In this document: positions 1-11,667 of the stretch, one piece after another | How the letters are laid out: the number at the start of each line of letters is the position of its first letter | How positions within the stretch are numbered: position 1 is the first letter of the stretch | Source: Hymenoscyphus infarciens | Lineage: Eukaryota; Ascomycota; Leotiomycetes; Helotiales; Helotiaceae | Direction of reading: 5' to 3' | DNA: 64,000 nucleotides | NCBI GenBank assembly: GCA_001414345.1 | Contig: LLCB01000090.1 | Span: forward strand, 1 to 64,000 | Made by a program: the position numbers and the translations under genes | Notes under the pieces: model-generated | What the model was told of the DNA's origin: nothing | The model's database searches: none | The model's input: the letters and a program-made list of their open reading frames with translations, nothing else

Positions 1-1010
1 TATTACTTATAAAGTATATATAAGAGTAAAAAGCTTTTAATATTAAAAGTAATAAAAGTATTAAAGTAGTATCTTTTTATTAAATATCTTTATATATCTT
101 TATACTCTTTAGATTCTTATTATATATCTAGATCTTAAATAAAGCTATTATCTTAGATAGTTCAGAAAGTATTAGATTATTTCTCTATATTTAATAATAT
201 CTTAAAGTAAGAGCTAAATTAATCTTAGAAAAGAAGAAGTATTAGATATAGTAAGCTATAAAAAATTAGTAAAAAGACTCTTAAACTAAGAGGCTTTACT
301 TATATTACTAAGAAACTTATATCTTTCTAACTATACTTCTAAGAAAGCTTACTTATAATTATAACTATATTATAAGATATTATTTTTTAATTATATATTA
401 TTATATATAATAAGCTAATATAATAAGTAAAAGCCTCTAAAAGTAAGAAGCTTTTAACTTATAAAATAAACTATTAAATAGTAGCTATAATAGTAGAAAT
501 AAAAGTTAATTATATTATTAGCTTTCTAAGTTTTATAATTTAAAATATTATATACTTATATATATATTAGAATATTTTCTAAATATATAAAGCTTATAAT
601 ACTATCTAGGGTATATACTATAAGTACTAAGTAGAATCTAGATTATTAGTAGTAGAGAGGTTATTTATAAATTACTTTCTATTTTAATAAAATATTAGAC
701 TTATAATTAAATCCTATATATTAAAGAGTAATTAGTATAAATTATTAGAGTATTTTAAAGCTTTTAGAAGAGTAGTAGAGAGAAGTAAATAGTATAGAAT
801 AAAAGATAAACTTATTAGAAACTCTAAGAGTATATTTTAGTTTATTTCTAGTTTTATATAACTTTAATATTTATAAAGATAAATATAAAAAATATAGTAC
901 TTAATTTAAAGCTTTTTAGAGAGAAGAAATAGATAGTTTATAACTATATTTATAGTTAAAAGTATACTTAGAGACTTTAAAAAAGAATATTATAATTTAA
1001 GGCTATCTAT
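1..1010. repeat. RIP-degenerate AT-rich DNA, element type not recognised
   Basis: Strongly AT-rich with almost no CpA or TpG dinucleotides while ApG, CpT and GpC persist, as expected when repeated DNA has been through CpA-to-TpA repeat-induced point mutation. No open frame survives. The composition changes abruptly around 1011-1030, where CA/TG-containing sequence begins. I could not identify a transposon family in it. Confidence 0.8.
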
Positions 1011-2408
1011 ATCCCACTTTCTTTTAGTAAGGTAAGCACGTGATTTACTAATTAGGCCTAGCGGGCTTAGCAACGCCAGGTTTCAGACCACGGTCCCACA
1101 CCCGAAAACTGTCAATCCGCCCCTAGAATGAAATCTCAAAAACTAAACAGACTAATTGTTCAGAAAATCTCTGTCTCATTGGCCTACTGTTTCAAGTAGT
1201 AAGCAACATTCTTTGTCCCATGAACAATGAGAAAGTTCTTTGTAAACAAAGTATCAAGGAGTCTATCCCTTCCAAGTTTGATGACGACAGCAAAAGAAGT
1301 GGACTCAAAAGTAGGTAAAATTGGGCACTTTCTGAAGCTTAAATGCTTGGAAAGTAGGGTTGTAAGGTGGCATCAACGTCATCACAGTAGGTGCTGCTTT
1401 CACCGAAAAGTAGAGTAAAATCGTGCACGTTTTTGACTGTCAGTATCAAACTTTGGAAGGGATATCTCTCAAAGATTACACTCCACAAAATAATCTTTCC
1501 AATATGTTTTTGCATATGTTCTCAAGGGCGGTGATGGAACCGCATGTATTTTCAGATCGCATCCCCCAATTCCACAAGGTTACTCGTATCTCGCTTAGCA
1601 AGACTCCCCTGAGCTTGACCGGTTTGGTTTAGTTTAGTTATGTAATAATTCAAGGATAAAATTAATGATATTTGACAACATCTCTTTTGTGATAGTGATT
1701 CTCTAAAGTGTGATTTTGTGAGGTTGCCTCAGCGGCAATCAGTTTGTCCTCATCTGCTACTTCAACTTTGCTATGGAGCCATGATGCATTGGACCTTAAC
1801 TTCCCCAGACTCCAACAACAAACCTCAGCACCCCAGGCTGTTTAAAAAGAAGAGGAAAGAACCCAAGAGCAACGACATCTAACAAAGGCATTCATAATGT
1901 CCATCTCTTCTAGATTCGCGCAGGCGCAGTGGTAACCCAGCCTACAGGAAAGGATCGGATCATTATCTTACAGTGATATACAGCGCACGCGCAAAAAAGC
2001 ATAACCGCGTCCTCCATACCCCCAAACAGACAACTTACCAAACACAAGAATACAGTGCAACTCCCAAAATTAGTTTCAGTAAATAAAACTCATCCGCAAA
2101 AATCAAGGATAACCTCAGAGGCAAAGGTATTGAGGGGAGAAAAAAGCTATCAAGGAATAACTGTCAGTGTATGGACGGGCTTTGAGGAGATGACAAGAAT
2201 ACAGATGAGTTGGAACTATCCAAAACAAAAGCCCAAAAACCTCATATACTCCATATGATACAACGTACAATACAAGCTTCTCTAAAGAGTAGAGTTACCC
2301 CCGAGCCCCCAATTTTATACATCGCCATCCATACCTCCTACCCAAAACAAAAATTCCCACTATCAACACATAATCTTCACACCATTTTTGTTACACCCAA
2401 CAAACCCC
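1011..2408. other. Intergenic DNA without a recognisable gene
   Basis: Normal base composition, not RIP-mutated. Only short open frames of at most about 75 codons occur, none with recognisable protein content. The right part must include the 3' untranslated region of RSM22, which ends at 2409 on the minus strand. No repeat or RNA gene was seen. Confidence 0.5.
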
Positions 2409-5111
2409 TCAACCCAAATCCTCCTCTGTAATAGGCTTAGGCTGTTTCCAAACCCTACCCCCCTTAGTCCTCTTCTCCCTCTTAACAAACTTACTCGTCC
2501 CCCTATCCTCCTTGATCCCCCTGAACCCCTCCGGTCCCATAATAACATCAAACTTATCCTTCTTAACCTTCTTCCCGCCCTTCCCCATCTTCCCATCCCG
2601 AATCCCCTTCATCTTGCCCCCTCGTCCATCAACCTCAGCCGGTCTCCCAAGACGTGGGTTCCTAACAACTCGAGTTTTGGCACCTAAAGCCCAGAGATCT
2701 CCCCATTTGGATTTCCGTGCGTCACGATAGGCTCGTAAGCTGAAGCTTTTAGGGACTGTCCAGCGCTCGAGTTTGCCGGAGGGGGTGCAGAGGTCGAGGG
2801 TTACGTGACCGCGACGTTTGAGAGGGGGGAGGACGGCGCGGGGGAGGGAGAGGGAGTGGAATTTTACGTCGCTTGCTTCGAGGCCTTCCATTTCTGATTC
2901 GGGGAGATCGTGTTCTTCGTAGCCTTCAAAAGCTTGCTCCGTAGCCTCGTTTCCTTGTAGGAGTGACTTTTTATGTTTTCGAAGATCAATCCCACGACGG
3001 ACTGCGATGTAGCTGAACTTTACGTCTTCGTGGTTGCGTAGGGAGGCTCCTAGAACCTTTTGGAGGAATGGAGGACGAATGAAGCGTTGGCCGAAATGGC
3101 AGAAGTCTTTTCGCCCAGAACTGAGACCGGGTGTGAGGTACATGGGACATTTGGTGTGGGTGGTGCAAGGAGCAATGATCATGCCCTCTTCTTTCTCTGA
3201 AAATCGTGTTACGTTGGAGGCTGGGGATTCAATTTCATTCTCGGTGGTAGTGTCTCCGGGTGAGGCGATATGCCTCTCGAGTAGAAGAGAACGTGCACCT
3301 GCAATGGCTTCAAACCCTCTTGGTAGTCCCTTTTCAATGAGAATAAGGATACCTCCTTTGGGCTCAAGAAGTGACCATAGATTTTGGACTACATTTTTCC
3401 TTCTGTATTCCTCTTTAAGATGGAACAACGAGTGGGGAGCAATAATTATATCGTAGTGTTTTCGGGGCTGAGGGGTAGCTCCATTAAGATGCTGTTCTGA
3501 AGCAGAAGAATGGACATAATCAGGAAGACGGGGCAAGAAAGTGGTATTTTCCAGGAATCGTGAAATTCTATGTCGCAAAGTATCAGCGCCTGTCAGAATT
3601 GTTGTTTTTCCAATTGGGGCTTCCGAATCCTCAACGAGACCCTCCTCTTTCATGATATCCCATTCAGCTTGTGCCATCTCCCTCCAAGCAACGACACCAG
3701 CGCCCGCAGCACCAGCATCCATAATTCTTGGGCCCACGCCTTTTCGCAAAAGTATATTTCGAAGCCAATTGGTTCCCAGTCTTTTTCTAACCTCTACCAA
3801 TGTGCTCATGCTCATAGCATATGTGCCTGGCATGACAGCGCTCATATACGCATCAGCCTCCATTTCAGTCATTCTATGTTGGGCTGCGTCCAGTGCGATA
3901 TGATTTTGTGGTAAATGCTTTTTGGAAGATGGTGTGGAGGAGGAAAATGGGAGCCCGGGACCACCAAATGCCTTCTCAGCTGCCTCAGAAACATGTTTTA
4001 TATTTGTTCGTTCCAAAAGTTCTGATATTGGTGCAATGAATTGCTGTTCGGGGAGGGAAATAGTGGACGGGAATGTGCCAGATCTTGCGGTCAGGGTATG
4101 TGGATGCGTTCGAACAGTATCGGAATCAAGGTATGGATCGTTTTCGTCGTAGTCTTCCTCTTCTTCCTCCACTTCCTCTTCCTCTTCCCATTCCTCCTCT
4201 ACTTCCTCTGGCTCCTCGACAGGTTTTGCTTTCGCAGCAGCCAGTTCAGTAGCTAGTTCAGCAGCCAGTTCCTTTTGCAACTTTTTGATAGCATCGACCT
4301 CGCGTTGATTTTTTCCCTGTACGTTCACGTTTGATTCCTCGTCGACTGGTATATCGGCGGAATCGTCGAATATTTCGCTACCATTGACCTCCTCCCCTGG
4401 CTCAAGACCATCGGCTACTTCAAAACGCAAACCGCCTTCTGCCAAATCCTCTGTCACCGTGTAGGAAAACTCGATTCCAGGATCCATTTCCACCTCTTCA
4501 AATTCCCCAGCAGCATTTTCCCTCAGCAAGACATTGCGTACCTTACTATCTTCCACTTCTTCCTGCCCTCCATGTATGTATTCCAAATCATCTGCCTGTG
4601 TCTCTCGCAATGGTGGGCCGTATAATCGTTCGTACAGGATGTATTCTTCGGCCGACAAATAATCTTTCGGTAGGGTTTCCCCAAAGGTCTGCCTCGCCTG
4701 TCTAACAATTGATTCGAGAGTTTCCACTTCCGGTGCTAGAGCTGATTCTATTTCCGCGGACTCTGTAAAAACCGCTCGCCCGTCCTCCTCAAGGTATTCC
4801 TCTGCCAACAGTTGGTCTGGCGGCAACTTTCCAGGCTCTCCCTCGAGATCAATGCCCAGAGGAGGTACATTGGCGCTGGCATTCGGCAATTGAGGTTCTA
4901 CATCTTTCGAAAGCTGTCTTGATGCTGTGAATCTTCGAATCGCCGGGTGCTGGCGGGCGCCTATGGTTTGTGGACGAGGCTGAAGAGCTGTAGTGTATCG
5001 TGCCCGCGAGGCATACGGTGCAGTATTTGTGAAGCCATTCTCGAAAATGGACAGGAGGTGGAGACGACACGATTGACACGCCTTGGGGGCAGCTTTGCGT
5101 GCTGTCAACAT
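2409..5111 (-). CDS. RSM22: Mitochondrial small-subunit ribosome assembly protein Rsm22 (METTL17 family)
   Basis: Intronless frame of 900 aa from the ATG at 5111. The frame stays open to an upstream ATG at 5291, which would give 960 aa. I prefer 5111 because the protein then begins with a basic, hydroxylated, Arg-rich stretch typical of a mitochondrial targeting peptide and the start MLTARKAAPKACQSC looks family-like. Numbering from 5291: an acidic Glu-rich low-complexity segment lies around residues 355-390, and a methyltransferase-like nucleotide-binding motif (IMDAGAAGAGVVAW) around 523-536. A cysteine cluster follows, C709-x2-H712-x2-C715-P and C731-HF, matching the iron-sulfur ligands known in Rsm22/METTL17. 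The C-terminal tail is very basic. Rsm22 proteins act in the mitochondrial matrix in small-subunit assembly; a methyl-transfer activity is not proven for the family. The family assignment is strong; the start codon is the uncertain point. Confidence 0.9.
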   Translation of the reverse strand: MLTARKAAPKACQSCRLHLLSIFENGFTNTAPYASRARYTTALQPRPQTIGARQHPAIRRFTASRQLSKDVEPQLPNASANVPPLGIDLEGEPGKLPPDQLLAEEYLEEDGRAVFTESAEIESALAPEVETLESIVRQARQTFGETLPKDYLSAEEYILYERLYGPPLRETQADDLEYIHGGQEEVEDSKVRNVLLRENAAGEFEEVEMDPGIEFSYTVTEDLAEGGLRFEVADGLEPGEEVNGSEIFDDSADIPVDEESNVNVQGKNQREVDAIKKLQKELAAELATELAAAKAKPVEEPEEVEEEWEEEEEVEEEEEDYDENDPYLDSDTVRTHPHTLTARSGTFPSTISLPEQQFIAPISELLERTNIKHVSEAAEKAFGGPGLPFSSSTPSSKKHLPQNHIALDAAQHRMTEMEADAYMSAVMPGTYAMSMSTLVEVRKRLGTNWLRNILLRKGVGPRIMDAGAAGAGVVAWREMAQAEWDIMKEEGLVEDSEAPIGKTTILTGADTLRHRISRFLENTTFLPRLPDYVHSSASEQHLNGATPQPRKHYDIIIAPHSLFHLKEEYRRKNVVQNLWSLLEPKGGILILIEKGLPRGFEAIAGARSLLLERHIASPGDTTTENEIESPASNVTRFSEKEEGMIIAPCTTHTKCPMYLTPGLSSGRKDFCHFGQRFIRPPFLQKVLGASLRNHEDVKFSYIAVRRGIDLRKHKKSLLQGNEATEQAFEGYEEHDLPESEMEGLEASDVKFHSLSLPRAVLPPLKRRGHVTLDLCTPSGKLERWTVPKSFSLRAYRDARKSKWGDLWALGAKTRVVRNPRLGRPAEVDGRGGKMKGIRDGKMGKGGKKVKKDKFDVIMGPEGFRGIKEDRGTSKFVKREKRTKGGRVWKQPKPITEEDLG

Positions 5112-5354
5112 TTTGATAGTCGATCGCAGCCAGCTGGTGGTGTTGAATCTCGAACTGCGACCAGGAGAATGAGAAATATGGTGATGACTAATCCCTTGAA
5201 GCTTAGGTAAGCCTGAAGCTGAAGCTGCCATTTTCAAGCTCATCCGGACAAAAAAAGTGGCAGCAAATACGATACTTAACCTTCCAGTCATCTGTCTTTC
5301 AAATTGTCAGTCGCTTCTTATTCTTATTTTTCTTGTCTATTTCCCAGGGTGCTT

Positions 5355-7134
5355 CTACATCATATTTCCAACCCACTCAAGAGGTTCCATATAGCCGATC
5401 AATTCCTCACTTATCCTTCCATCTACCATATATGGACCACTCCTATATTTGATACACGTCCTCGATCCATCTTCGGCCAGCGAAAGACGTTCCCGGTAGA
5501 TTCTGGCCGATTCGGGCAAAGGTTCGGTGGGCGGTAGGTTTCCACGGCCAGCTTCTTCCTGGGGTATCTTCCACTCACAAAATCTGACCATACTATCACG
5601 AATCCAGAGACCCTCCTGTTCGGGTGCGAGTCTCAACAATTCCAACGCCCGCATGCGGAGAGAGAAAACCCGGCATTTGATGGCACTGAAAAAAAGGGGA
5701 GGAATCACACCCATATCAAACGATAGTGGCAGGGCGTGCTCACGAGTATTGCGAAGAAGCACCTCGGAGAGCTCAAGCATCTTCTCAAACTCCGCGTCGT
5801 ATCGGTCATACACCATCTCGTTCTCGAAAAGAACCTCCCCGCAGATTTTCACCAAGGTATAATAGACTTGGAGATATGCGTACCCAAGTGCCTCCTTTTC
5901 AACATCCTTGGACTGCTCCATCATTCTTTTTGTCGCTGTGTGCCATTGCTTCAGTCGCTGCAAGTGCTCCTGACGTGTGTAGCCAAGCATGACGGCGCTC
6001 AAGGGGGAATTTTCCCAATCAGCACCGTGCTGAACGAGAAGTCGGCGGAAGTATCCAAAGATGATTTTGAAATTCGCATCCAAGCAAATTCTTGATTCAA
6101 AGATGCTAGAAAAGGTATGCGGAATCGGCAAGTACCTTGTATCATCCGTCAACGGGCAAGAGGCTGCAAGTTCATCGGTAGTACTGCCATGGATGGAGAC
6201 TTGGATTCTGAGTCGAGTGAAGGAACGGCTTAGTGATCCGTATATGTCATCCCGTTCTACTTCATTGCTGTCTTTCTTTTGCAGGGTCCCAGATTCTCGT
6301 AGCGAAGTTAGGATTCTCATGCCGCTGTACAAATGTTGAAAGCCCGCCTCGATATTTTTCTGGAGGAGCTCCACCCAAACAAAAATCAAACAAGATATCA
6401 ATGCCACTCGTGGATCTTGATCATTCGAGGACATATAACCGACCAGGGTCTTGACTGCTTTGTTGTATTGTTGAAGTGCATGTTCACGTCGCTGCCATCG
6501 ATTCAATCCCCCCTTATCCTCGCTACGACTTTCATATATGGCACTCAGAGCAACCAAGGATTGCTGTACTGTCGGGTATGAGTGGCTGAACTGGAGCATG
6601 ATGCTGTTCCAGAAGTAAGGCTCAAAGTTGCCCGGCAGCTGAGTAAACTTCTGAGAGCGAAAGTAGTGGAAACTACGACGTTCGGATAAATCTCCTTGGA
6701 TGTCCACTGAAGGACTTTTTCGTATAACAGGGGCCTGGTGGATGGCGACCGGCTCATATTGCGTTGCCTCTGTTGTTTTTTGGCTTTTCGGCTGTCTCTT
6801 CTTCCTCTTGATTGGTTTCGGGGGAGCATATCCATCACATTTACGTCCAGTTGAGCAGCACCTGTATCCTCATAAGTTACGCAGCTAATACACATGCCAA
6901 GATCCTTTACCTTTTACATTCCGGCTTCTCCTCATCACATTTTACCCTACGTATTCTAACAGGGTTAGCTATAACCCGAGCACACCATTCAAAGGACACT
7001 CACTTGCAGGTTACACATCCAGTTCTAGCTTTTGGTGCCGACTTGCGGAATGCCGAGACCATATCTCGTGGGAGGATCGCCTCAGACGAATCGCTCAAAG
7101 AGGAAGATCCGCTTCTAGATGTGGGTTCAAACAT
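5355..7134 (-). CDS. Zn2Cys6 fungal-type transcription factor, 3 exons
   Basis: Exons 7134-7004, 6955-6911 and 6861-5355; introns of 48 and 49 nt, the first with a clear CTAAC branch site. Together they give 560 aa in one frame. The start is the first ATG after an in-frame TGA. The DNA-binding domain is canonical: Cys40, 43, 50, 57, 60 and 67 with spacing CX2CX6CX6CX2CX6C and the core CKIRRVKCDEEKPEC, followed by a basic linker (KRKKRQPK). The two introns fall inside the zinc cluster, so the domain appears only after splicing. Residues from about 110 onward are the helical regulatory domain typical of fungal-specific transcription factors (a QFSHSYPTVQQSLVALSA region, then long amphipathic helices). 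It is predicted to be nuclear and to bind CGG-type sites; targets are unknown. It lies head to head with the secreted hydrolase gene and in tandem with RSM22. Confidence 0.88.
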
Positions 7135-8095
7135 ACTTCCAACTGCATTTCAAATGAGCTTAAATCCCTTTCGCTGTTTCTGATTGATTGAAAAGATGCA
7201 CGTACCGGATTCGACATCCCCATTCATATGATATGCATCTACGCTTCTAGAAATCGGAGCCATACAGGTGGAGGTAGACATAATGGCGAGTATTAAATTC
7301 TGAAAAAGAGGCTTCGTATTTTGGACAACAAGAAAAAATTACCAACCAACTTGAGGTCAATCTAGGACTTATGAATACTTCTCTCCCCAGACTCACAATT
7401 CGACACGAAAGCTTTTCACGAGCAAGCTTCGAACTGTGCAGTCAACGAGGCGGACTAGTAAAAGGTGGTCATCTTTAAGTCTGGAAAATGATCCCTGTTT
7501 TACGATCCTACCAATGATGGGGTAGGATTATTGTGGAGATCGTCACCACATCTTTCCAGCCCACCCGCATGCTGAGCCTTTGGTGAGGACGCAACATTAA
7601 GGCAGGTTAACACAAATGATTAACTCTCTACGTCCGCTATTTTAATGTTCTCAACGAGGTATGGAGGATGTTTCCTCCATCTGTACTGCCCAGTGTGCAG
7701 TGATTCTTCTTTTTTCTAGCTTGTTCAGGTATCGTTTTTGGATTTACATCCAATCACAAATGACGAACCTATTATTTAGTTGAAAATGTTGCTCGGGGTA
7801 CATGGCTATCTATTTCTTCTTCGAGAATTTCACAGCCAGGGGCGCTGCAATGCGTGGCATGAAGGCCGATCCCCCAAAAGCCTCAGTTGTTTATTTCTTA
7901 TGTCATTGGCGAGCCCTCGTATCGCAAGGAAATACGACAACATTTTTACATTCTCACAGTCTCAACATAAGCTTAATTTGCTGCAAGGCTCTTCATATGT
8001 CTTGTGATTGCTTAAATAAGAAAGGATATCTCTCTTCTCTGATCTCCAAAATTTGATTTCATCCATCATCAACCATCATTGCTTCATTTCCAACC
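7135..8095. promoter_or_regulatory. Divergent intergenic region between transcription factor and hydrolase
   Basis: 961 bp between two start codons facing away from each other. It holds no convincing gene; frames of 75 and 84 codons at 7780-8056 overlap each other and look random. It must contain the 5' untranslated regions and promoters of both neighbours. I did not find a strong paired CGG motif that would support direct regulation by the Zn2Cys6 protein. Confidence 0.5.
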
Positions 8096-10370
8096 ATGGT
8101 GAATCTCGCCTTGCTTTTCTTTCTTTCTACAGCTCTCGGTGCTGTTATTCCAGAATCCCCCAAACCCACGATAAAATGGACGGATTGCTCCAAGAATCTC
8201 CCGGAACCTGAACTCCTCGACCCTAGCACTATTGATCTCAAAAATATCCCTCCTACCCTTCATTGTGGTGAGATTGATGTTCCAATGGATTACTCGAAAC
8301 CTATGTGTCAGGGAAATCAGATTACTCTAGGGCTGGCAATGCATAGGCCTAAAGACCCCAAGGGTCTTCTTTTCTTGTGAGTTCTCTCAACTCGACTGTC
8401 GTTTTCTAGCTAACAAAATGTAATAGTAATCCTGGTGGAAGTGATCCAGGAGTAATATTTGCATGGCAAACAGCTTACAATCTCACAAATGAATTCGAGG
8501 GACTCTTGGATTTCGATATCCTTGGTTTGTTCTTCCCCTCCTTGCATGGAAGATTTTCTAAACCTCTCATCGTATAGTCCTGGATCTTCGAGGCACTTTT
8601 AGCTCAAACCCCTTGAACGTCTCATTGGACACTTTCACGGGACTCCTCGGAGAATAGTAAGTCCCGCTTGGATGCCCAACTTTTCAAATACTGACTTTGT
8701 TCATTTTAGTCCAAGAAATCAATCTGCCTTCGATGCCGCGAAAGAAACCTCGGCGGGAATTATACAATCATGGATCGATAATAGTTCGCCGTCCGGAATC
8801 ATTGAATTCGCTGGTTTGCGAGAGGTGGTACAGGATTATGAGAGGATACGACAAGCTTTGGGTTATGAGAAAGTAAATTTCTTAGGTGCTTCTCGGTATG
8901 TAGAAACTAATTGTTCAAAATCCCGTTAATAAATATTAAACTTATTCAGTGGTACAATGAGAGCAGCAGACTATGCAGCCAGATTCCCCGAGCGAATTGG
9001 AAACTTCGTACTAGATGCTGTGGTACCACACACCTTGGTTAGTTCTTCTCGATGAGCCATTTGATTTTGTGAAAGCAAAAGTCTAACGTGATCAGAACAT
9101 ATACGAGCAAGCACAAACCAGCATGGCAGCTCTAAATAGAGCCATGCTACGCATAGACGCTTACTGCCAACTCAATGCCTCCTGTCCCTTCCATAACCAA
9201 GGCAAAGGAAGCGTCATCAAAGTAATCCCCCATGATCGTCCCATTCCCCCAATCTCCTAACTGACCTCATATTTCCAGGCATTCAAGAAGATCCTCGCAA
9301 CCGCGAAGAAAACTCCATATCCCCTCCCACCATCTGACAATTGTCCATCATGTTTCACCCAAGCAACAGACTTAGATATCCGCACCGTTATGCTGGGGAG
9401 TTTCTTAGGTGTAGTGAATTTCGAAGGTATCATACAGGGAATAAACAGCACGCTTTACGGTGGAGATGCTAGTTTCTTTACGAATGGACCGCCTACTGTT
9501 GAGGGTGTTGTTGCGATGCCTTTGCTGTGTGGGGATTATGGTATTTTTCCCTTTTCCCTTTCAGCGTTTGGCGAGACTAATATTTTTTTTTGCAGACTAC
9601 GATAGGAGTTTTAAGGCGTTTAAAAAGTCTTTGAAGGAGGGTCTTAAGGTATGAAGTTTGGGTTTGATTTTAAAAAATTAGTGGGCTGACTTGAATAGAA
9701 TGATAAGACGGGTATTGCATTGACACTTCCCTGGCAAATACAGGTATTTCCCTTCCTTGGACCTTTCGGTTTTAGTGACGCATTAGCTAATTAACTTATC
9801 TTAGCTATGGTGTTTAGCATGGCCTTTTGCCATTCCGAAACAGCCCAAGTTTCCGATAAGTGAGAAGGTGTTGTTGATAACTGATGATTACGATGCTGGG
9901 TATGTTTTTGAATCCCCTTTGGGCAATCCCACCCCCCTCCCCCCCTTTACACTTTTCACTTGAACACTTTTGTAGCATCACTCGACTAATAACTTCTTCT
10001 TAGTTCCCCCGTAGAATGGTCGTTCTTCACGAGGGATAATGAACTTCCGAACTCGACGTTGGTGGTTAGACATGGTGATAATCACGTTTCTCTTTCTTGT
10101 GAGTCTTTAGCCTCCTCTTTTTTCTCTCCCCGCTTAATCCCCCGCAACCAAATACACCTCCCATTCCCTACTTGCTTTACCCACGAGAACCAGTAGCCTG
10201 ACTTTGCGACAGTAACAAACCAAGTTTCAACCAAAACCTTGAAAGATTTTCTCCACACTGGTATTTTCCCTACTGCGTTGAACTCGACGTATACTACTCT
10301 TTATACACCAGACATGAAGGCTGGTGAGATTGTGGATCCCTATGCTGTCGATTTTGGTGGCGATGTTTGA
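8096..10370 (+). CDS. Secreted alpha/beta hydrolase, tripeptidyl-aminopeptidase-like (peptidase S33 / TAP-like C-terminus)
   Basis: Twelve exons assembled by hand: 8096-8376, 8427-8524, 8578-8656, 8710-8895, 8950-9037, 9096-9221, 9279-9540, 9596-9648, 9699-9743, 9805-9899, 10004-10098 and 10213-10370. All junctions are GT/AG and the frame is continuous for 521 aa. The N-terminus MVNLALLFFLSTALG is a signal peptide, with cleavage likely before AVIPES. An oxyanion-hole-type motif (FNPGGSDPG) is followed by the nucleophile elbow G212-A-S214-R-G216 (then TMRAADYAARFPERI). The C-terminal TAP-like part supplies Asp436 (DYDAGSP) and His465 (GDNHVSL), completing a Ser-Asp-His triad. Several N-x-S/T sites fit secretion. 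The family includes tripeptidyl aminopeptidases and related hydrolases, so the substrate cannot be fixed from sequence. The last two introns (104 and 114 nt) are longer than the rest and are the least certain junctions. Confidence 0.87.
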
Positions 10371-10772
10371 GTGAAGTGTGGAAGAAAGGGCGAAGAAACC
10401 TGAAGAATTGCATGGGTTTGGTTTCGAAGTGGTTCGTTTCTCACCATGTATTTTGAATGATTTATATCTTGGTATTTTGGCTCGTATTGTGAGAAAGTAT
10501 GAGCGCAGAAATAGAGGTGGCTTAGCCGGGCCATTGGGGGTTGTCGCTTATCCGCTGTTTACTTTGTTAACGGAAGGAGCGAATGGTGATTTTCCCCCAA
10601 CGTGCTCTTCCTTGCTCATTATTACGGCACTACCGTCATCATACGTACCATATTCTGTGAAGAATTTTCAACAGTGCAGCCATCAACAGAAATCATCCTT
10701 TCACCCCGTGTTTCCTTTCCAGTAGCATGAGCGACGCCCCCGCCACACGAAAGCAAAGCCAACACAAACAGA
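10371..10772. other. Intergenic spacer
   Basis: 402 bp between the hydrolase stop codon and the ATG of the broken APH-like gene. A 115-codon frame crosses it but has no recognisable content. It probably contains the hydrolase 3' untranslated region and the promoter of the next gene. Confidence 0.45.
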
Positions 10773-11667
10773 ATGGAATATATCGGCAAAGATGTGGATG
10801 GCAACCTACTTACCAGTGACCATCCCGCCTATGAGGAACCCATACGATTGATGCAAAAAGATTTTGGTACGAGCCAAAACCCCTCTCCCAACCTCCCAAC
10901 CACCTCCCTCCAAAAAACACCGCATCTAACCAATCCCAGTCCCATCTCTACATCCAGGCGACGGCCCAACCTACCTCTCCTTCGACGACTACGACAACCC
11001 CTTCACCCAAGTCCTCCACATGCCCAACGGCCAAGTCATCAAACACGGAAAAGGCGTAACAAAAAACGAAGCCTACGCCATGTGTGAAGTCAACCATGCC
11101 TTCAACCGCAATACAGTCAAGTCCACCACCAACGCCCGTCTCTACCAGGTCGCAAAAACCGTAGAGGAAAGCGGAAAAATAAGGATGTCCATTCCCACCA
11201 CCCCGCCCCCCGGACACGAGGGCTCCTGGAATAAATTGACCAAGATGGAAAAGATGGAAGTCAGTCTACGAATCTTGAACGACTCCGTCCGACGTAATCC
11301 TCCCAAGAACTATTTTCCCATCCCTCGAATTCTCGAGAAACCAGAATTCACGACCGAAACCGGTGGGAAAATAACCATGTCCTTTATCCCTGGTTCGCCT
11401 CTCAAGAAATCCTGGGCCGGATTGAGTAACCAGAAAAAGGCGGATGTTTGCGTAGCAACATGGAATCTGATCACCAACCTCCGCAAAACGCCCCAACCAA
11501 AAAATCTAAAAGCCTTCTACATGTTATCTTAGCTCTTATCCCCTAGAATAAAGATATTGGCCTTAGGCAAGAGGTTAAGGCTTGACCCCCCTACCCCCTG
11601 CCACCACTATTACCGATTAGGCTTAGACACCCCTCTTAATCCCTGCTATTCTAACTTCTTTATTCTA

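Noticed and set aside
3034..3456. 140-codon plus-strand frame inside RSM22
   Set aside because: Antisense shadow of the conserved methyltransferase-like coding sequence.
6545..6895. 116-codon minus frame starting MCISCVTYEDTG
   Set aside because: It reads through the second intron and a wrong frame of the Zn2Cys6 gene; the spliced model explains the region better.
10378..10725. 115-codon plus frame after the hydrolase stop
   Set aside because: No recognisable content, no splice link to the APH exons; treated as 3' untranslated and intergenic DNA.
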